A DNA stretch of 64,000 nucleotides from Streptomyces sp. NBC_01288 (GCF_035982055.1 NZ_CP108427.1:4278001-4342000), one strand, 5' to 3'; shown: positions 7,994 through 15,801, numbered from the stretch's first letter. Program-made: numbers and translations. The notes: a model not told the origin generated them from the letters alone.

Positions 7994-8007
7994 AGGGAAG
8001 CCCCGTC

Positions 8008-8244
8008 ATGGCCTCTCCGCTCCGCACCGACTATTTGTTCGGCGACATCGACCCCGCCGCACTCGCCGCCCATTACCAGTGCGGCCACTGCAACAGCGAC
8101 CCGGCCACTCTCAATACGGACCCCGAGACCGGTCTCCCTCACATCCAAGTCGCCCACGATCCGGGGTGCCCGGTCGCAAACGGTGCGCTCTCCGCACTGC
8201 CGGACGCCGTACGTGCGGCCATCCCTGACACCTTCCGTGCCTGA
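8008..8244 (+). CDS. hypothetical AICE protein with CxxC (78 aa)
   Basis: A 78-residue protein with YQCGHCNSD near residue 23 and a later Cys in HDPGCPV, a possible zinc-binding knuckle. The ATG at 8008 follows GAAGGGAAG. It lies 14 bp after the replication ATPase and is probably translated from the same rightward transcript. No family was recognised. Confidence 0.6.
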   Translation: MASPLRTDYLFGDIDPAALAAHYQCGHCNSDPATLNTDPETGLPHIQVAHDPGCPVANGALSALPDAVRAAIPDTFRA

Positions 8245-8304
8245 CCCAGACTCCGGCCGCCATCCGGCGGTCGGCCCCGACCAATACCCCGGAGGTGACC
8301 GTCA

Positions 8305-8682
8305 GTGCCCGAAATTGCCCTGGACGCAAAGATCCAAGCCATCGCCCGCCTCGCCCGCGGTGAATCCACCGACGCAGTAGGCACTGCCGTCGGCGTCAAC
8401 GGCCGCACCGTCCGCCGCTGGCGCGAAGACACCACCTTCGAGGCCGACGTCCAAGCCGCGCGCCGGGCACTGCTCACCGAGGCGCGTGCCGCTCTCGGCG
8501 CCGCCGCCCGCGATGCCGTGACCGCGCTGCACGAGGCCCTCACCGACGACTCGGCCGCGGTACGCGTACGGGCCGCCTCCGTCCTCCTCGGTGCGCTGCC
8601 TGCCTTCGCCGAGCACGTGGACCTTGAGGAGCGCCTCACAGCCCTGGAGGCCGCCATCACCGAACAGAGGAGCATCGCGTGA
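8305..8682 (+). CDS. helix-turn-helix protein, terminase-small-subunit-like
   Basis: A 125-residue protein with an N-terminal homeodomain-like helix-turn-helix (IQAIARLARGESTDAVGTAV, then NGRTVRRWRED) and an Ala-rich helical C-terminal region. It resembles the DNA-binding part of phage small terminases and IS-type HTH proteins. A regulator or DNA-recognition role is likely, but the partner is unknown. The GTG start at 8305 has an ideal GGAGGTGA ahead. It opens a chain of four genes joined by GTGA and ATGA overlaps. Confidence 0.65.
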   Translation: MPEIALDAKIQAIARLARGESTDAVGTAVGVNGRTVRRWREDTTFEADVQAARRALLTEARAALGAAARDAVTALHEALTDDSAAVRVRAASVLLGALPAFAEHVDLEERLTALEAAITEQRSIA

Positions 8683-8903
8683 ACCGCAGATACGGGGTGC
8701 GCCTGACGCGCCTGGAAAGCCAAGTAGGCCCACCCGCCACGGACCTGACGGCGGAGGCCGAGCAGTACGGACAACTGCTGTGGTCCCGCCCCGGCGTCCG
8801 CTGCTACACCCACCAGGGCCCGGACGGGGCACGGCTTGCCCTCGTCGGCGGGCAGCCCCTCGTGTACGAGCTGCTCGGTGTCGACGTCGGTGATCTGTCG
8901 TGA
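8679..8903 (+). CDS. small hypothetical protein with RLTRLE motif (74 aa)
   Basis: A 74-residue protein beginning MNRRYGVRLTRLES, followed by a compact hydrophilic domain. The GTG start overlaps the previous stop (GTGA) and the stop overlaps the next start. The N-terminal Arg-Leu-Thr-Arg-Leu-Glu motif recurs in the next gene and, weaker, in the one after. The three are probably diverged tandem duplicates. Function is unknown. Confidence 0.55.
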   Translation: MNRRYGVRLTRLESQVGPPATDLTAEAEQYGQLLWSRPGVRCYTHQGPDGARLALVGGQPLVYELLGVDVGDLS

Positions 8904-9091
8904 GCCGGCGGCGCCTGATGACACGGCTGACGCGACTGGAGGAAGGCCCGCCGGAGGCCCGCGAGCTGGGCCGCCAGGTGCTGGCCGCGTTGGACCAGTA
9001 CGTGGCCAACGGCGGCGACGTGGCCGAGCTGCTGCCCATCTTCGGCCTCACCCCCGAAGCGGAGAAGGAGAAGGAGGTGGACACGATATGA
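8900..9091 (+). CDS. small hypothetical protein with RLTRLE motif (63 aa)
   Basis: A 63-residue protein beginning MSRRRLMTRLTRLEEG, with an acidic, helical remainder ending KEKEVDTI. It is translationally coupled to both neighbours (GTGA at its start, ATGA at its end). It shares the N-terminal motif with the preceding gene. No known domain was recognised. Confidence 0.5.
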   Translation: MSRRRLMTRLTRLEEGPPEARELGRQVLAALDQYVANGGDVAELLPIFGLTPEAEKEKEVDTI

Positions 9092-9438
9092 GCGGGCGAT
9101 CTATGCGTGCCCGCCTCAACCGCCTCGGCGCCCTGCCGGCCAGCGAGGAGAAGTGGTGCGCCTACCACGGACCCGCGTGCGAAATGGGGGCGCAGCCGCT
9201 GTCTGAGCTGTACCGGATGGTCATCGAAGCCAAGCGGAGCCAGGGTCAGGACGTGCCGCCGCTGGACGAACACCGCGAGATGACCCCGGAGGAACGCCGC
9301 CAGTACAAGGCGGGGTCCGGCGAGGCGTTGGCCGCGGCGAAGGCCCGGAACGAGCAGATCCTCGCCGAGCTGGAGGCCGAGGCGGAAGCCCAGGCCGTGG
9401 TGGAGGAAGCGGCTCGTCGCGTGCAGGGCGGCCCGTAA
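9088..9438 (+). CDS. hypothetical coiled-coil protein (116 aa)
   Basis: A 116-residue protein starting MSGRSMRARLNRLGAL, with HGPACEMG in the middle and a long charged helix (about 65-112, rich in Glu, Ala and Arg) likely to form a coiled coil. The ATG overlaps the previous stop by 4 bp. It is the last gene of the coupled set starting at 8305. Function is unknown. Confidence 0.55.
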   Translation: MSGRSMRARLNRLGALPASEEKWCAYHGPACEMGAQPLSELYRMVIEAKRSQGQDVPPLDEHREMTPEERRQYKAGSGEALAAAKARNEQILAELEAEAEAQAVVEEAARRVQGGP

Positions 9439-9500
9439 ACGGGTCCTCGCCAGTGAGGACCTTCACCGTAAGAAGCCAGTCCAGTTGAAGGAGGAAACCC

Positions 9501-9941
9501 ATGAGGAACCCGAGTAACCCGCCGGTGTCCGCCAGTGCGGTCATGCACGCAGAGCGGATCCGTGCGCGAGAGCAGTCGCGGTCCACTGACCAGGGGGCCG
9601 CGCCGGCTGCACAGTCGACGGCCGAGAGGTACGCGGCGCGGATCCTGCCCGGCTACCGCGCGGACGCGGAACTGCGGGAGCAGGCGCGCATGCGGGAGTT
9701 GGTGGCCCGTGGCGTCATCACCCCGGAGTCGGACGTCGAGGAAGACGACGAGGCATACGAGGAGTACGAGGAGGAGGAGGTCGACGAGGACGTCGAAGAG
9801 GAAGCCGAGCCGAAGACCACCGCCGAGTTGTATGCGGCGAGGGAGCAGGCGCGGCAGCGGGCCGAGCACAAGGCCACCGTGGCCGCGCATCGGGGCTCGA
9901 CGTGGCTCATCACCGAGCGGGCCACTCGACCGATCTTCTGA
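9501..9941 (+). CDS. hypothetical acidic protein (146 aa)
   Basis: A 146-residue protein with a striking acidic run at about residues 76-101 (mostly Glu and Asp with periodic Tyr and Val), flanked by two AERYAAR/AELYAAR-type repeats. The ATG at 9501 has GAAGGAGGAAA ahead, one of the best ribosome-binding sites of the element, so it is probably well translated. The acidic centre suggests a DNA mimic or a protein-binding tail, but this is inference. Confidence 0.6.
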   Translation: MRNPSNPPVSASAVMHAERIRAREQSRSTDQGAAPAAQSTAERYAARILPGYRADAELREQARMRELVARGVITPESDVEEDDEAYEEYEEEEVDEDVEEEAEPKTTAELYAAREQARQRAEHKATVAAHRGSTWLITERATRPIF

Positions 9942-10016
9942 ACTGATATTCACTGCCTGACGAATTGTGCCCGGCTGCTCGCCACGGCGGCCGGGCACAC
10001 CCGCGTTGGCGACGCG

Positions 10017-10289
10017 TCAGAGTGCCCCGGCTGTGGCCGCCTGCCGCCGCTGCCACCATCGCCAGGCCGCCCTCGGTGCCTCCCAGTACACGACCCGCAG
10101 AAGCCAGTAGCAGCCGAGCAGCGCGTACCAGCCGAGGACCAGCTCCCACCACAGCAGCCAGCCGATGAGCTTGAACGCGAACAGGCAGACCCCGAAGAAC
10201 CCGCCGGCCGCGCCGAGCACCGGAACCGATACCCGTAACGGGCCGATACCGCCCGACAGCCGAACCCCCACGTGAGTCCCCCCGGTCAC
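10017..10289 (-). CDS. small membrane protein (90 aa)
   Basis: A 90-residue protein with two hydrophobic helices (about 20-40 and 43-65), rich in Trp and Leu (for example KLIGWLLWWELVLGW), and a basic C-terminal tail. The GTG start at 10289 follows GAGGGTG. It is the only gene of its leftward unit before the convergent acidic-protein gene. It may act in the mycelial spread of the element, as other AICE small membrane proteins do, but there is no direct evidence. Confidence 0.6.
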   Translation of the reverse strand: MTGGTHVGVRLSGGIGPLRVSVPVLGAAGGFFGVCLFAFKLIGWLLWWELVLGWYALLGCYWLLRVVYWEAPRAAWRWWQRRQAATAGAL

Positions 10290-10561
10290 AGACGCACCCT
10301 CTGTGCGTGATTGCCCGGGATGATAGCGATGGCATTCGTAGGTTGCCGGGGGTTCGCGATAGTCCACCTGAACGAGCAGGGCCCTAACCGGGAGACGCGC
10401 ACCAGTCGGGGCCCTGTCGCGATCCCGCCCGCCCTCTCATCGAGACCGGGGTACAGAAGGCAGGCGGGAGTTCAACGGCGGCCGCCCCGCCCGGGGGAGG
10501 TGAAGGCGGCCGCCCTTCCTGCTACGGCCAGTCTCCGCCGGCAGCAGGGGTTACGGGGCAG

Positions 10562-10768
10562 TCAGTCGCCCGACTGCATAGCCTTCGCGATCAGGACGCG
10601 GGCCAGGACACGGACGAGGCCGGTGTCCGGCTGGATGAGGTCGGAGTGCTCGCGGTGCGCCCACACGTCCCTGCCCGGGCCGGACATGGACTCTTGGTGC
10701 CAGACGAGGACCGCGTCGTCAGGATCGGCTATCGGCTCGTCGCAGGCCCGGCAGACGCGCACGGTCAT
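10562..10768 (-). CDS. small CxxC protein (68 aa)
   Basis: A 68-residue protein starting MTVRVCRACDEPIADPDD with His residues at about 24 and 37, a likely single zinc site. Its ATG overlaps the stop of the upstream gene (ATGA), so it is the last gene of a three-gene leftward operon starting at 11402. No family was recognised. Confidence 0.6.
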   Translation of the reverse strand: MTVRVCRACDEPIADPDDAVLVWHQESMSGPGRDVWAHREHSDLIQPDTGLVRVLARVLIAKAMQSGD

Positions 10769-10950
10769 GAGACGGCCGCCTGATGGCTGCGCAACTCCAC
10801 GTTGAGATCCGACACCTTCGAGAAGTCCCCGGCCGCCCGAGCGTCCGTACGCTGCCGCGCGAGCGCCGCACACACACCGCAGTTCGGGTTCGCCGCCGGC
10901 CCATCGAGCGGAAGCCCGAGTACGGGGGGCGCGTCCATGTCCGTCTTCAT
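10765..10950 (-). CDS. hypothetical protein with CGVC motif (61 aa)
   Basis: A 61-residue protein with PNCGVCAALARQR at about residue 23 and a helical C-terminus. Similar short CxxC proteins accompany XRE/DUF5753 regulators in Streptomyces. The start and stop both overlap neighbours by ATGA. Function is unknown. Confidence 0.6.
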   Translation of the reverse strand: MKTDMDAPPVLGLPLDGPAANPNCGVCAALARQRTDARAAGDFSKVSDLNVELRSHQAAVS

Positions 10951-11402
10951 CGAGCAGCCTCCGAGAGTTGTCCGCCCGGGCCGAACGCGGCACCCAGCAG
11001 TACGGGATCGGTCAACCGGCCGACGCCGTCCGGCCGTTCCAGCCACATGCGGCCGTCCACCCCGTACAGAACGGGCGGGCAGTCGAGGACCCAGCCGGAA
11101 CACCGGACGGTGAGCTGCCGTACGTCGTCCAGCTGGTCGCCCACATCGGGCGGGAGGAGCCACCACGCCAACTCGGCCTCGACGTCGGCGAGGACCGGGC
11201 CGAGACGCTTCGAGCCGATCCGCTGCATCGCGTGCATTGACGGCAGGAGGGGCGCCTCGGCGGCCCGCCAGTGGATGCCGGTGAGGAACGGGGCGAGTTC
11301 CTCGCGGTCCCATCGGCGGCGCGCGCTGGTGGGGTCAGTGGTGCAGGACAGGAGCCAGTCCTGGCCTTGCTGCCGGAGCGACAGGGCGGGCTTTGTGGCC
11401 AT
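10947..11402 (-). CDS. hypothetical protein (151 aa), first gene of a 3-gene unit
   Basis: A 151-residue protein starting MATKPALSLRQQGQDWLLSC with several Trp-rich segments and the pattern VYGVDGRMWLERPDG near the C-terminus. No domain could be named. Its promoter region (11403-11488) contains three GATTGC boxes on one DNA face, shared with the WhiJ-like cluster. This suggests control by the XRE protein encoded next door. Confidence 0.6.
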   Translation of the reverse strand: MATKPALSLRQQGQDWLLSCTTDPTSARRRWDREELAPFLTGIHWRAAEAPLLPSMHAMQRIGSKRLGPVLADVEAELAWWLLPPDVGDQLDDVRQLTVRCSGWVLDCPPVLYGVDGRMWLERPDGVGRLTDPVLLGAAFGPGGQLSEAAR

Positions 11403-11442
11403 GACCAGGACGTTAGGAACCCGCGATGCGAGCGCGCGTGCC

Positions 11443-11488
11443 GATTGCGCGCGATTGCGGACCTGCTACCGGGGTTGGGGCGGATTGC
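11443..11488. promoter_or_regulatory. phased GATTGC(G) sites upstream of 11402
   Basis: GATTGCG at 11443-11449 and 11453-11459 and GATTGC at 11483-11488 are spaced by 10 and 30 bp, so they lie on one face of the helix. The same 10-bp-spaced pair occurs at 13170-13186. Inference: operator for the XRE/DUF5753 regulator. Confidence 0.5.
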
Positions 11489-12331
11489 TCACGCGAGGTC
11501 CAGAGAAGCCCGCGCACGGCCGATGAGCCGGTGCGCCTGAGGCCCGTACACGGCGCCCTCGTCAAGGCGATCCCACACGCGTCCGTACAGGGCGACGTCC
11601 TCGGCGGATTCGAGGGTGAACTCCGTGTTGATGGTCTCGACGATGACGCGTTCCTCGTCGAAGATCCAGAACCCGTGCTTCGGGCTGAGCTTCAACTGCA
11701 CCCCGAACGGCACGATGCCGAGTGCCACGGTGTTCAGGCCGATCAGCCCGACGAGCCGGTCGAGCTGGCCAGCCATCGTCTCGTGCGGGCATACGAGGGC
11801 ATGGAGAGCGCCCTCCCAGATCAGGACACGGAAGGCTTTGTCTGCCTCGTACAGCACCTCTTGGCGCTTCATGCGGGCGCGTACGGCGTCCTCGGTATCG
11901 CGCGGCGACTGCATCAACTCCGCGTTGTGGAGCAGCAGATGCCGGGCGTAGTCCGGGGTCTGGAACAACCCGGGGATGACAGTCGCCTCATAGCCGCGCA
12001 CGGTGGACGTACGCCGGTACTCAGCGACGTACCGCTCCTGCACCCCGCGGTGTCCGGTGGAGAGCTGCCGACGCCACGACCGGGCTTGGGACTCCAGGCC
12101 CCGCAGGCGGCTCTTCAGGTCGTCGGCTTCGTCCGGGACGCCGAGGGTCTGCGCCCACGCGTCGAGGTCCTCGGCGGTCGCGGTCTGCTTTCCCAGCTCC
12201 AGCCGTGACACCTTCGACCGCTGCCAGCCCAGCCGCTCCGCAAGGTCCTTGCCCTGAAGGCCGGCCTCGGTGCGCAGCTCGCGTAGCCGCACACCGAGGG
12301 CCTCGCGGCCGGACTGGAAATCGGTGCTCAC
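11489..12331 (-). CDS. XRE regulator with DUF5753-type C-terminal domain (WhiJ-like)
   Basis: A 280-residue protein. The N-terminal helix-turn-helix spans about residues 12-70 (LRELRTEAGLQGKDLAERLG, WQRSKVSRLE). A long C-terminal domain begins with TSTVRGYEATVIPGLFQTPD, the hallmark of the DUF5753 family found in WhiJ-type regulators of Streptomyces. Such proteins usually work with small partner proteins to control development or secondary metabolism. The GTG start overlaps the upstream gene by GTGA, so the trio 13106-12870, 12864-12328 and this gene form one operon. Confidence 0.88.
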   Translation of the reverse strand: MSTDFQSGREALGVRLRELRTEAGLQGKDLAERLGWQRSKVSRLELGKQTATAEDLDAWAQTLGVPDEADDLKSRLRGLESQARSWRRQLSTGHRGVQERYVAEYRRTSTVRGYEATVIPGLFQTPDYARHLLLHNAELMQSPRDTEDAVRARMKRQEVLYEADKAFRVLIWEGALHALVCPHETMAGQLDRLVGLIGLNTVALGIVPFGVQLKLSPKHGFWIFDEERVIVETINTEFTLESAEDVALYGRVWDRLDEGAVYGPQAHRLIGRARASLDLA

Positions 12332-12864
12332 CCGGCTGACGGTACCTGCGCCTGGAACTGCCTGGTAGGTACCGCGAAGTGCAGGGCAGCGTCCCGGGCC
12401 TGGCAGGCGCGTACGACGCTCTCGGCGTCTTCGAGGATCTGTACGCCGAGGGTCACGCCCTGGTCGTCGATGACGAACTTCACGAGGGTGCGGGAGTCGA
12501 AGAGCCAGAAGTCGTAGTCCGGCAGTCCGATCCGTACGGCGCCCGCGCGGTAGAGGTTGCGGATGTCCTCGCCAGCCGCCACGTTGCCCAGGCCAGTGGC
12601 GAGGAGGAACCGCTGTCCCTCGGTCGGCGGATCGTCGACCAGGCGCACGCGTCCGTACCGCTTGCCGGCCTCGGTCTGCGCGCGCACGCCCACATGCCAG
12701 GGGCTGGCCGGGTCGTAGTCGAAGGTTTCCCCGCGCTGGAAGCGCGGCCAGTTGGGGCTGACGCGGTCGGTCGCGTAGCCGCGCTGGGTCTCCAGACGCC
12801 AGGCGGTGTGCTCGAAGTCGGTGAACAGGTGGGTGATCTCGTCGAACGGGATCAGGTCCGACAC
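12328..12864 (-). CDS. DUF6879-like protein
   Basis: A 178-residue protein starting MSDLIPFDEITHLFTDFEHTAWRLETQ. It contains LPDYDFWLFDSRTL and an ending in which an Asp-rich strand precedes CQARDAALHFAVP, which I recognise as the DUF6879 pattern. These proteins are nearly always encoded beside XRE/DUF5753 regulators in Streptomyces and are thought to be signalling partners. The biochemical role is unknown. The GTG start lies 5 bp after the preceding gene. Confidence 0.75.
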   Translation of the reverse strand: MSDLIPFDEITHLFTDFEHTAWRLETQRGYATDRVSPNWPRFQRGETFDYDPASPWHVGVRAQTEAGKRYGRVRLVDDPPTEGQRFLLATGLGNVAAGEDIRNLYRAGAVRIGLPDYDFWLFDSRTLVKFVIDDQGVTLGVQILEDAESVVRACQARDAALHFAVPTRQFQAQVPSAG

Positions 12865-12869
12865 GCGTT

Positions 12870-13106
12870 CTACTCCTTGGTCTGCGGCCCGGCGGTCGAC
12901 TCAGTGTCCCGTGGGGCGAAGCGGGTGAGCAGCTCGCGCGGGATCCGTACGAACGTCTCGGAGTCCTTCACGTCCCGGAGTTGGGCGAGATGCTCGGGGT
13001 CGGTCTCGCGCTCGCCCTGGACGAGGATCTCGCCGGTCTCGACGACCTCGTACAGCGTGGGGCAGTTGCCGTGCTCCGATGTGGTGCCGATGAACCTGAG
13101 CGTCAT
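12870..13106 (-). CDS. small partner protein of WhiJ-like cluster (78 aa)
   Basis: A 78-residue protein starting MTLRFIGTTSEHGNCPTLYE, followed by VVETGEILVQG and a C-terminal RIPRELLTRFAP. This short family commonly precedes DUF6879 genes. The ATG at 13106 has GGAGGG upstream. It is the first gene of the trio. A GATTGCG pair 64-80 bp upstream is a candidate operator. Molecular function is unknown. Confidence 0.7.
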   Translation of the reverse strand: MTLRFIGTTSEHGNCPTLYEVVETGEILVQGERETDPEHLAQLRDVKDSETFVRIPRELLTRFAPRDTESTAGPQTKE

Positions 13107-13169
13107 GTCGCCCTCCATCTGCGCTGGTTGGAGGTCCAGCATGCTGCGGATCGTCCATGCGTGCCGGGA

Positions 13170-13186
13170 GATTGCGGGAGATTGCG
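13170..13186. promoter_or_regulatory. tandem GATTGCG pair upstream of the WhiJ-like trio
   Basis: Two GATTGCG boxes (13170-13176 and 13180-13186) sit inside a tandem duplication of GGGAGATTGC. The spacing of 10 bp is identical to the pair at 11443-11459. Inference: autoregulatory operator of the XRE protein. Confidence 0.5.
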
Positions 13187-13385
13187 CCTGCCGAAGGTCT
13201 GCGAGGGAGATACGCGCAACCAGCGTTCCCTCGTGGGCTCCGCTGTGCTGTTGGCCTACAGACTGCGCCAGCCGGGATCGATAGCGCATTGTCGCGAATC
13301 GTCACGTTCCGGAAACAACGCCCCATGATGCGCACATCGGTGCCAGCGTGTCCGCACGCAACTTCCGTACAGCCGAGGGGGACTC

Positions 13386-13823
13386 GTGCGCCGCTTCATC
13401 CTGCCCATCGCCGCCATCCTGTTGACCGCTGCCTGTAGCAGCGGCACACCCAGGCCGGCCGTCACCGCCGACGATCCGGTGGGGACACCCAAGCCGATCA
13501 AGCACGCCGCGGCGACACCCACCCACAGCGCGACACCTGCGGCCAAGGCGAAGCCATCCCCGTCGGCGAAGGAATGCCCGGCCGTGGGGGACGTCGTCCT
13601 GTGGATGAAGGTGCCCGGTGTCCCCGACAGTGCTCAGGTCTTGGGCGGCAACGGCTACCCGAACTGCGAGTCCACTTTCCAGACGGTGCAGCGAACGTCG
13701 CCGACCGTTCCCGGGGCTTGCACCGAAGCGGCGTGGGCGAGCGACAACCCGGGCTACAACGCAGACGCCACGCCAGCCAAGCGGTTGAAGAAGGTGCAGG
13801 TGTCCGTCGGCCCTGCCTGCTGA
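13386..13823 (+). CDS. putative lipoprotein (145 aa)
   Basis: A 145-residue exported protein. The signal MRRFILPIAAILLTAAC ends in a lipobox (LTAAC), so Cys17 should be lipidated. It is followed by a Pro/Thr/Ala-rich linker (about 20-60) and a small C-terminal domain with three further Cys, probably disulfide bonded. The GTG start at 13386 is preceded by GAGGGGG. It lies alone on the + strand between two leftward groups. A surface role such as entry exclusion is possible but not supported by sequence. Confidence 0.7.
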   Translation: MRRFILPIAAILLTAACSSGTPRPAVTADDPVGTPKPIKHAAATPTHSATPAAKAKPSPSAKECPAVGDVVLWMKVPGVPDSAQVLGGNGYPNCESTFQTVQRTSPTVPGACTEAAWASDNPGYNADATPAKRLKKVQVSVGPAC

Positions 13824-13981
13824 GGTTTCCATCCACACGCTCTTGGCACGTCTCTCGTCGCCCGGCTGAAGCGTCCCAGCCACAGCCGGGCGACGGGTGA
13901 GAGCACCGCTCCGTGTCCCTCACTCGTGATTCGGAGCCGCTGCCCGCACGGATGGGTCCCGTCTCTCCCCGGACCGGGCAT

Positions 13982-14167
13982 TCACGTTTGGCCTTCGGTG
14001 GCTTCGTCGTTCGGCCGGGCCGCGGGGATCTCGCCGCCGGGGTTGGTCATGATCCGGCGGAGTTCCTCGACGAGTTCGTCCGTGGGCTCCGGGGCGAGCG
14101 CGACGCGGGCGCGGATCTTGGCGACGGTCTCGGGGCCGAGGATCGCGAGGCGCTCTTCGCGGGTCAT
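13982..14167 (-). CDS. small hypothetical protein (61 aa)
   Basis: A 61-residue helical protein starting MTREERLAILGPETVAKIRA, ending in a hydrophilic tail. The ATG overlaps the stop of the upstream gene (ATGA). Similar short proteins are frequent in Streptomyces elements. No function known. Confidence 0.6.
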   Translation of the reverse strand: MTREERLAILGPETVAKIRARVALAPEPTDELVEELRRIMTNPGGEIPAARPNDEATEGQT

Positions 14168-14373
14168 CTGGAGGCCACCGGGCGTGCGACCGCGAACAGG
14201 GCCCGGAGGAACTCGATCTGCTCCGGCCGAAGCGGAGGAGCAGCAGCCGCATTCCGGCGGGACGCCTCAACAGCGGCCGGTCCGAGACGGCGCTCGGCTT
14301 CCTCGCGGTCGAACAGCGGGCCCGCGCTCATACGGCGGCGAGGTTCCCGGTCGCCTGTCACTGGACTGATCAT
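14164..14373 (-). CDS. small hypothetical protein (69 aa)
   Basis: A 69-residue protein with the central segment GPLFDREEAERRLGPAAVEA and a helical C-terminus (EQIEFLRALFA). The ATG at 14373 is used; an internal ATG at 14331 is an alternative. It forms a two-gene unit with 13982-14167. No domain was recognised. Confidence 0.55.
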   Translation of the reverse strand: MISPVTGDREPRRRMSAGPLFDREEAERRLGPAAVEASRRNAAAAPPLRPEQIEFLRALFAVARPVASR

Positions 14374-14481
14374 GCTGGGAGGCTGTCCAAGCTGGCCTCG
14401 CGCGGCTCCGCCTGATCGCGGGGATTGCCCAGGCAGCTGGCTCAGCGTGCGGCCGTCGGCCGGGAGCGCCAGGCTGACGGT

Positions 14482-14697
14482 ATGGCTTCCGTGATGCCCG
14501 TGGTCGTGTGCCCGCCCGACGAGGACGGCGGCCGGCGTGTGCGCGTCGACAGCGAGATCCTCGGCCGTGCGTACGGGCTTGAGGACATCGCCGAGTTCCT
14601 GCGCCGTGCCGGGATCGAGGACGTCGACGAGGCGTACGTCGCCGAGTCCGGCCTGATCGAGTGGCGTGGCGGCGGCTCCGACGTGTGGGAGCACTGA
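14482..14697 (+). CDS. conserved small protein (71 aa)
   Basis: A 71-residue protein with the pattern VVVCPPDEDGGRRVRVDSEI, then LGRAYGLEDIAEFLRRAG and a C-terminal LIEWRGGGSDVWEH. I recognise this as a conserved Streptomyces family, often carried on mobile elements. Its function is unknown. The ribosome-binding site ahead of the ATG at 14482 is weak; a start further upstream (14425) would add 19 residues of unusual composition. Confidence 0.65.
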   Translation: MASVMPVVVCPPDEDGGRRVRVDSEILGRAYGLEDIAEFLRRAGIEDVDEAYVAESGLIEWRGGGSDVWEH

Positions 14698-14924
14698 GCG
14701 CGGTCCCGTCCATCAACGGTGCGTCTACCGTTCGGCGGCCGAGCAGAACAGGCCTTGCGTACGTATTGCGAGGCAATCGGGCTTGTTCGACTCACTCTCA
14801 GGTGGGAAGAAATAACCAGGAGTGTTCAGGGGCTGGACGCCGGGTGGCCGCCTAGGTCACAGTGTCAGACCCTTGAGGGACACTAATGTCATCGAGAAGC
14901 TACCGGGGGGTAGGGGCGATTCGG

Positions 14925-15134
14925 ATGACCATTCAAGAGCAGCGGACATCGGACCACGACGACGACGTCATCACCGAGCTGTCCGAAGACGAGTTCCGGG
15001 AGGCCGCGTACGCGGCGCTCAACAGGCTCGGCATCACCTACGCACAGCTCCGTGAGATGGCCCGCCGACGCGACTTCAGTTCAGCCCAGGCGCAATCGCT
15101 ATGGGTGTCCATCGGTGGTGCACTTGATCTCTGA
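14925..15134 (+). CDS. small acidic protein, possible antitoxin (69 aa)
   Basis: A 69-residue protein starting MTIQEQRTSDHDDDVITELS, followed by a helical part (ALNRLGITYAQLREMARR) and FSSAQAQSLWVSIGG. It overlaps the following larger gene by 17 bp, the compact arrangement common for antitoxin-toxin pairs. An earlier in-frame ATG at 14886, with GAGGGA ahead, would lengthen it by 13 residues. Neither domain is one I can name. Confidence 0.6.
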   Translation: MTIQEQRTSDHDDDVITELSEDEFREAAYAALNRLGITYAQLREMARRRDFSSAQAQSLWVSIGGALDL

Positions 15135-15801
15135 CAAGCTGCGTGACCAGACGGTCAGTTTCACGAAGGAGATCCAAGCCCTTCTGAACGGCACGATCGG
15201 AAGTCACGTGCAGGTAAAGGCGGTCGCGCTCGATCTGGGCGACGACCGCCTTTTCGCGCTCGGTCACCTGCTCGACAAGCAGACGATGACGGCCCAGCGG
15301 TTCAAGCTGAAACCGACGGCGCCGCGGACCGAGCTATGGATGGACGTGAGTTTCCAGCTGCGCCTAGATGCCGAACGCGAGCACTTGATGGTGCAGAAGT
15401 CGTTCGTCGGCGTGTTCGGCTCCCCAGAAGCCAAACACGGCTTGTTCCACTACGACTACGAACGGGACAAGGCGGACGGCTACCCGGACGCCCACCTACA
15501 GGTGGACGCAGTCTCGGACCTGTTCCACACACTGAACGATCCGAAGACGGACACAGGCCGCTCGCTTGCCCAGCTGCACTTTCCCGTGGGCGGCAAGCGG
15601 TTTCGGCCCTGTCTGGAGGACGTCATCGAGTTCCTGGTGGTGGAACGTCTGGTCGAGGCGCGGGACGGCTATCAAGCTGTGCTGGATTCGGGCCGGGTGC
15701 GGTTCCGCCGGAACCAGTTGATGGCGGCGATGCGCCGGGACCCCGCCACGGTGGCTCTGTTCGTGGAGCGATACGGATTGCCAGGGGCTGCGCAGGGCTG
15801 A
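15118..15801 (+). CDS. hypothetical protein, second gene of a possible toxin-antitoxin pair (227 aa)
   Basis: A 227-residue protein with no recognised domain. Notable segments are VKAVALDLGDDRLFALGHLL, an aromatic stretch GLFHYDYERDKADGYPDAH, and HFPVGGKRFRPCLEDVIEFL. The GTG start at 15118 overlaps the preceding small gene by 17 bp, so translation is coupled. The pair is the only unexplained two-gene module in the element and stands alone on the + strand before the transfer genes. A maintenance or defence function is inferred from arrangement only. Confidence 0.6.
   Translation: MHLISDKLRDQTVSFTKEIQALLNGTIGSHVQVKAVALDLGDDRLFALGHLLDKQTMTAQRFKLKPTAPRTELWMDVSFQLRLDAEREHLMVQKSFVGVFGSPEAKHGLFHYDYERDKADGYPDAHLQVDAVSDLFHTLNDPKTDTGRSLAQLHFPVGGKRFRPCLEDVIEFLVVERLVEARDGYQAVLDSGRVRFRRNQLMAAMRRDPATVALFVERYGLPGAAQG

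Noticed and set aside
10441..10520. GGCGGCCGCC palindromes as an origin or att site
   Set aside because: Two copies near 10476 and 10505 are simple GC palindromes probably forming a terminator; no further repeats support a special role.
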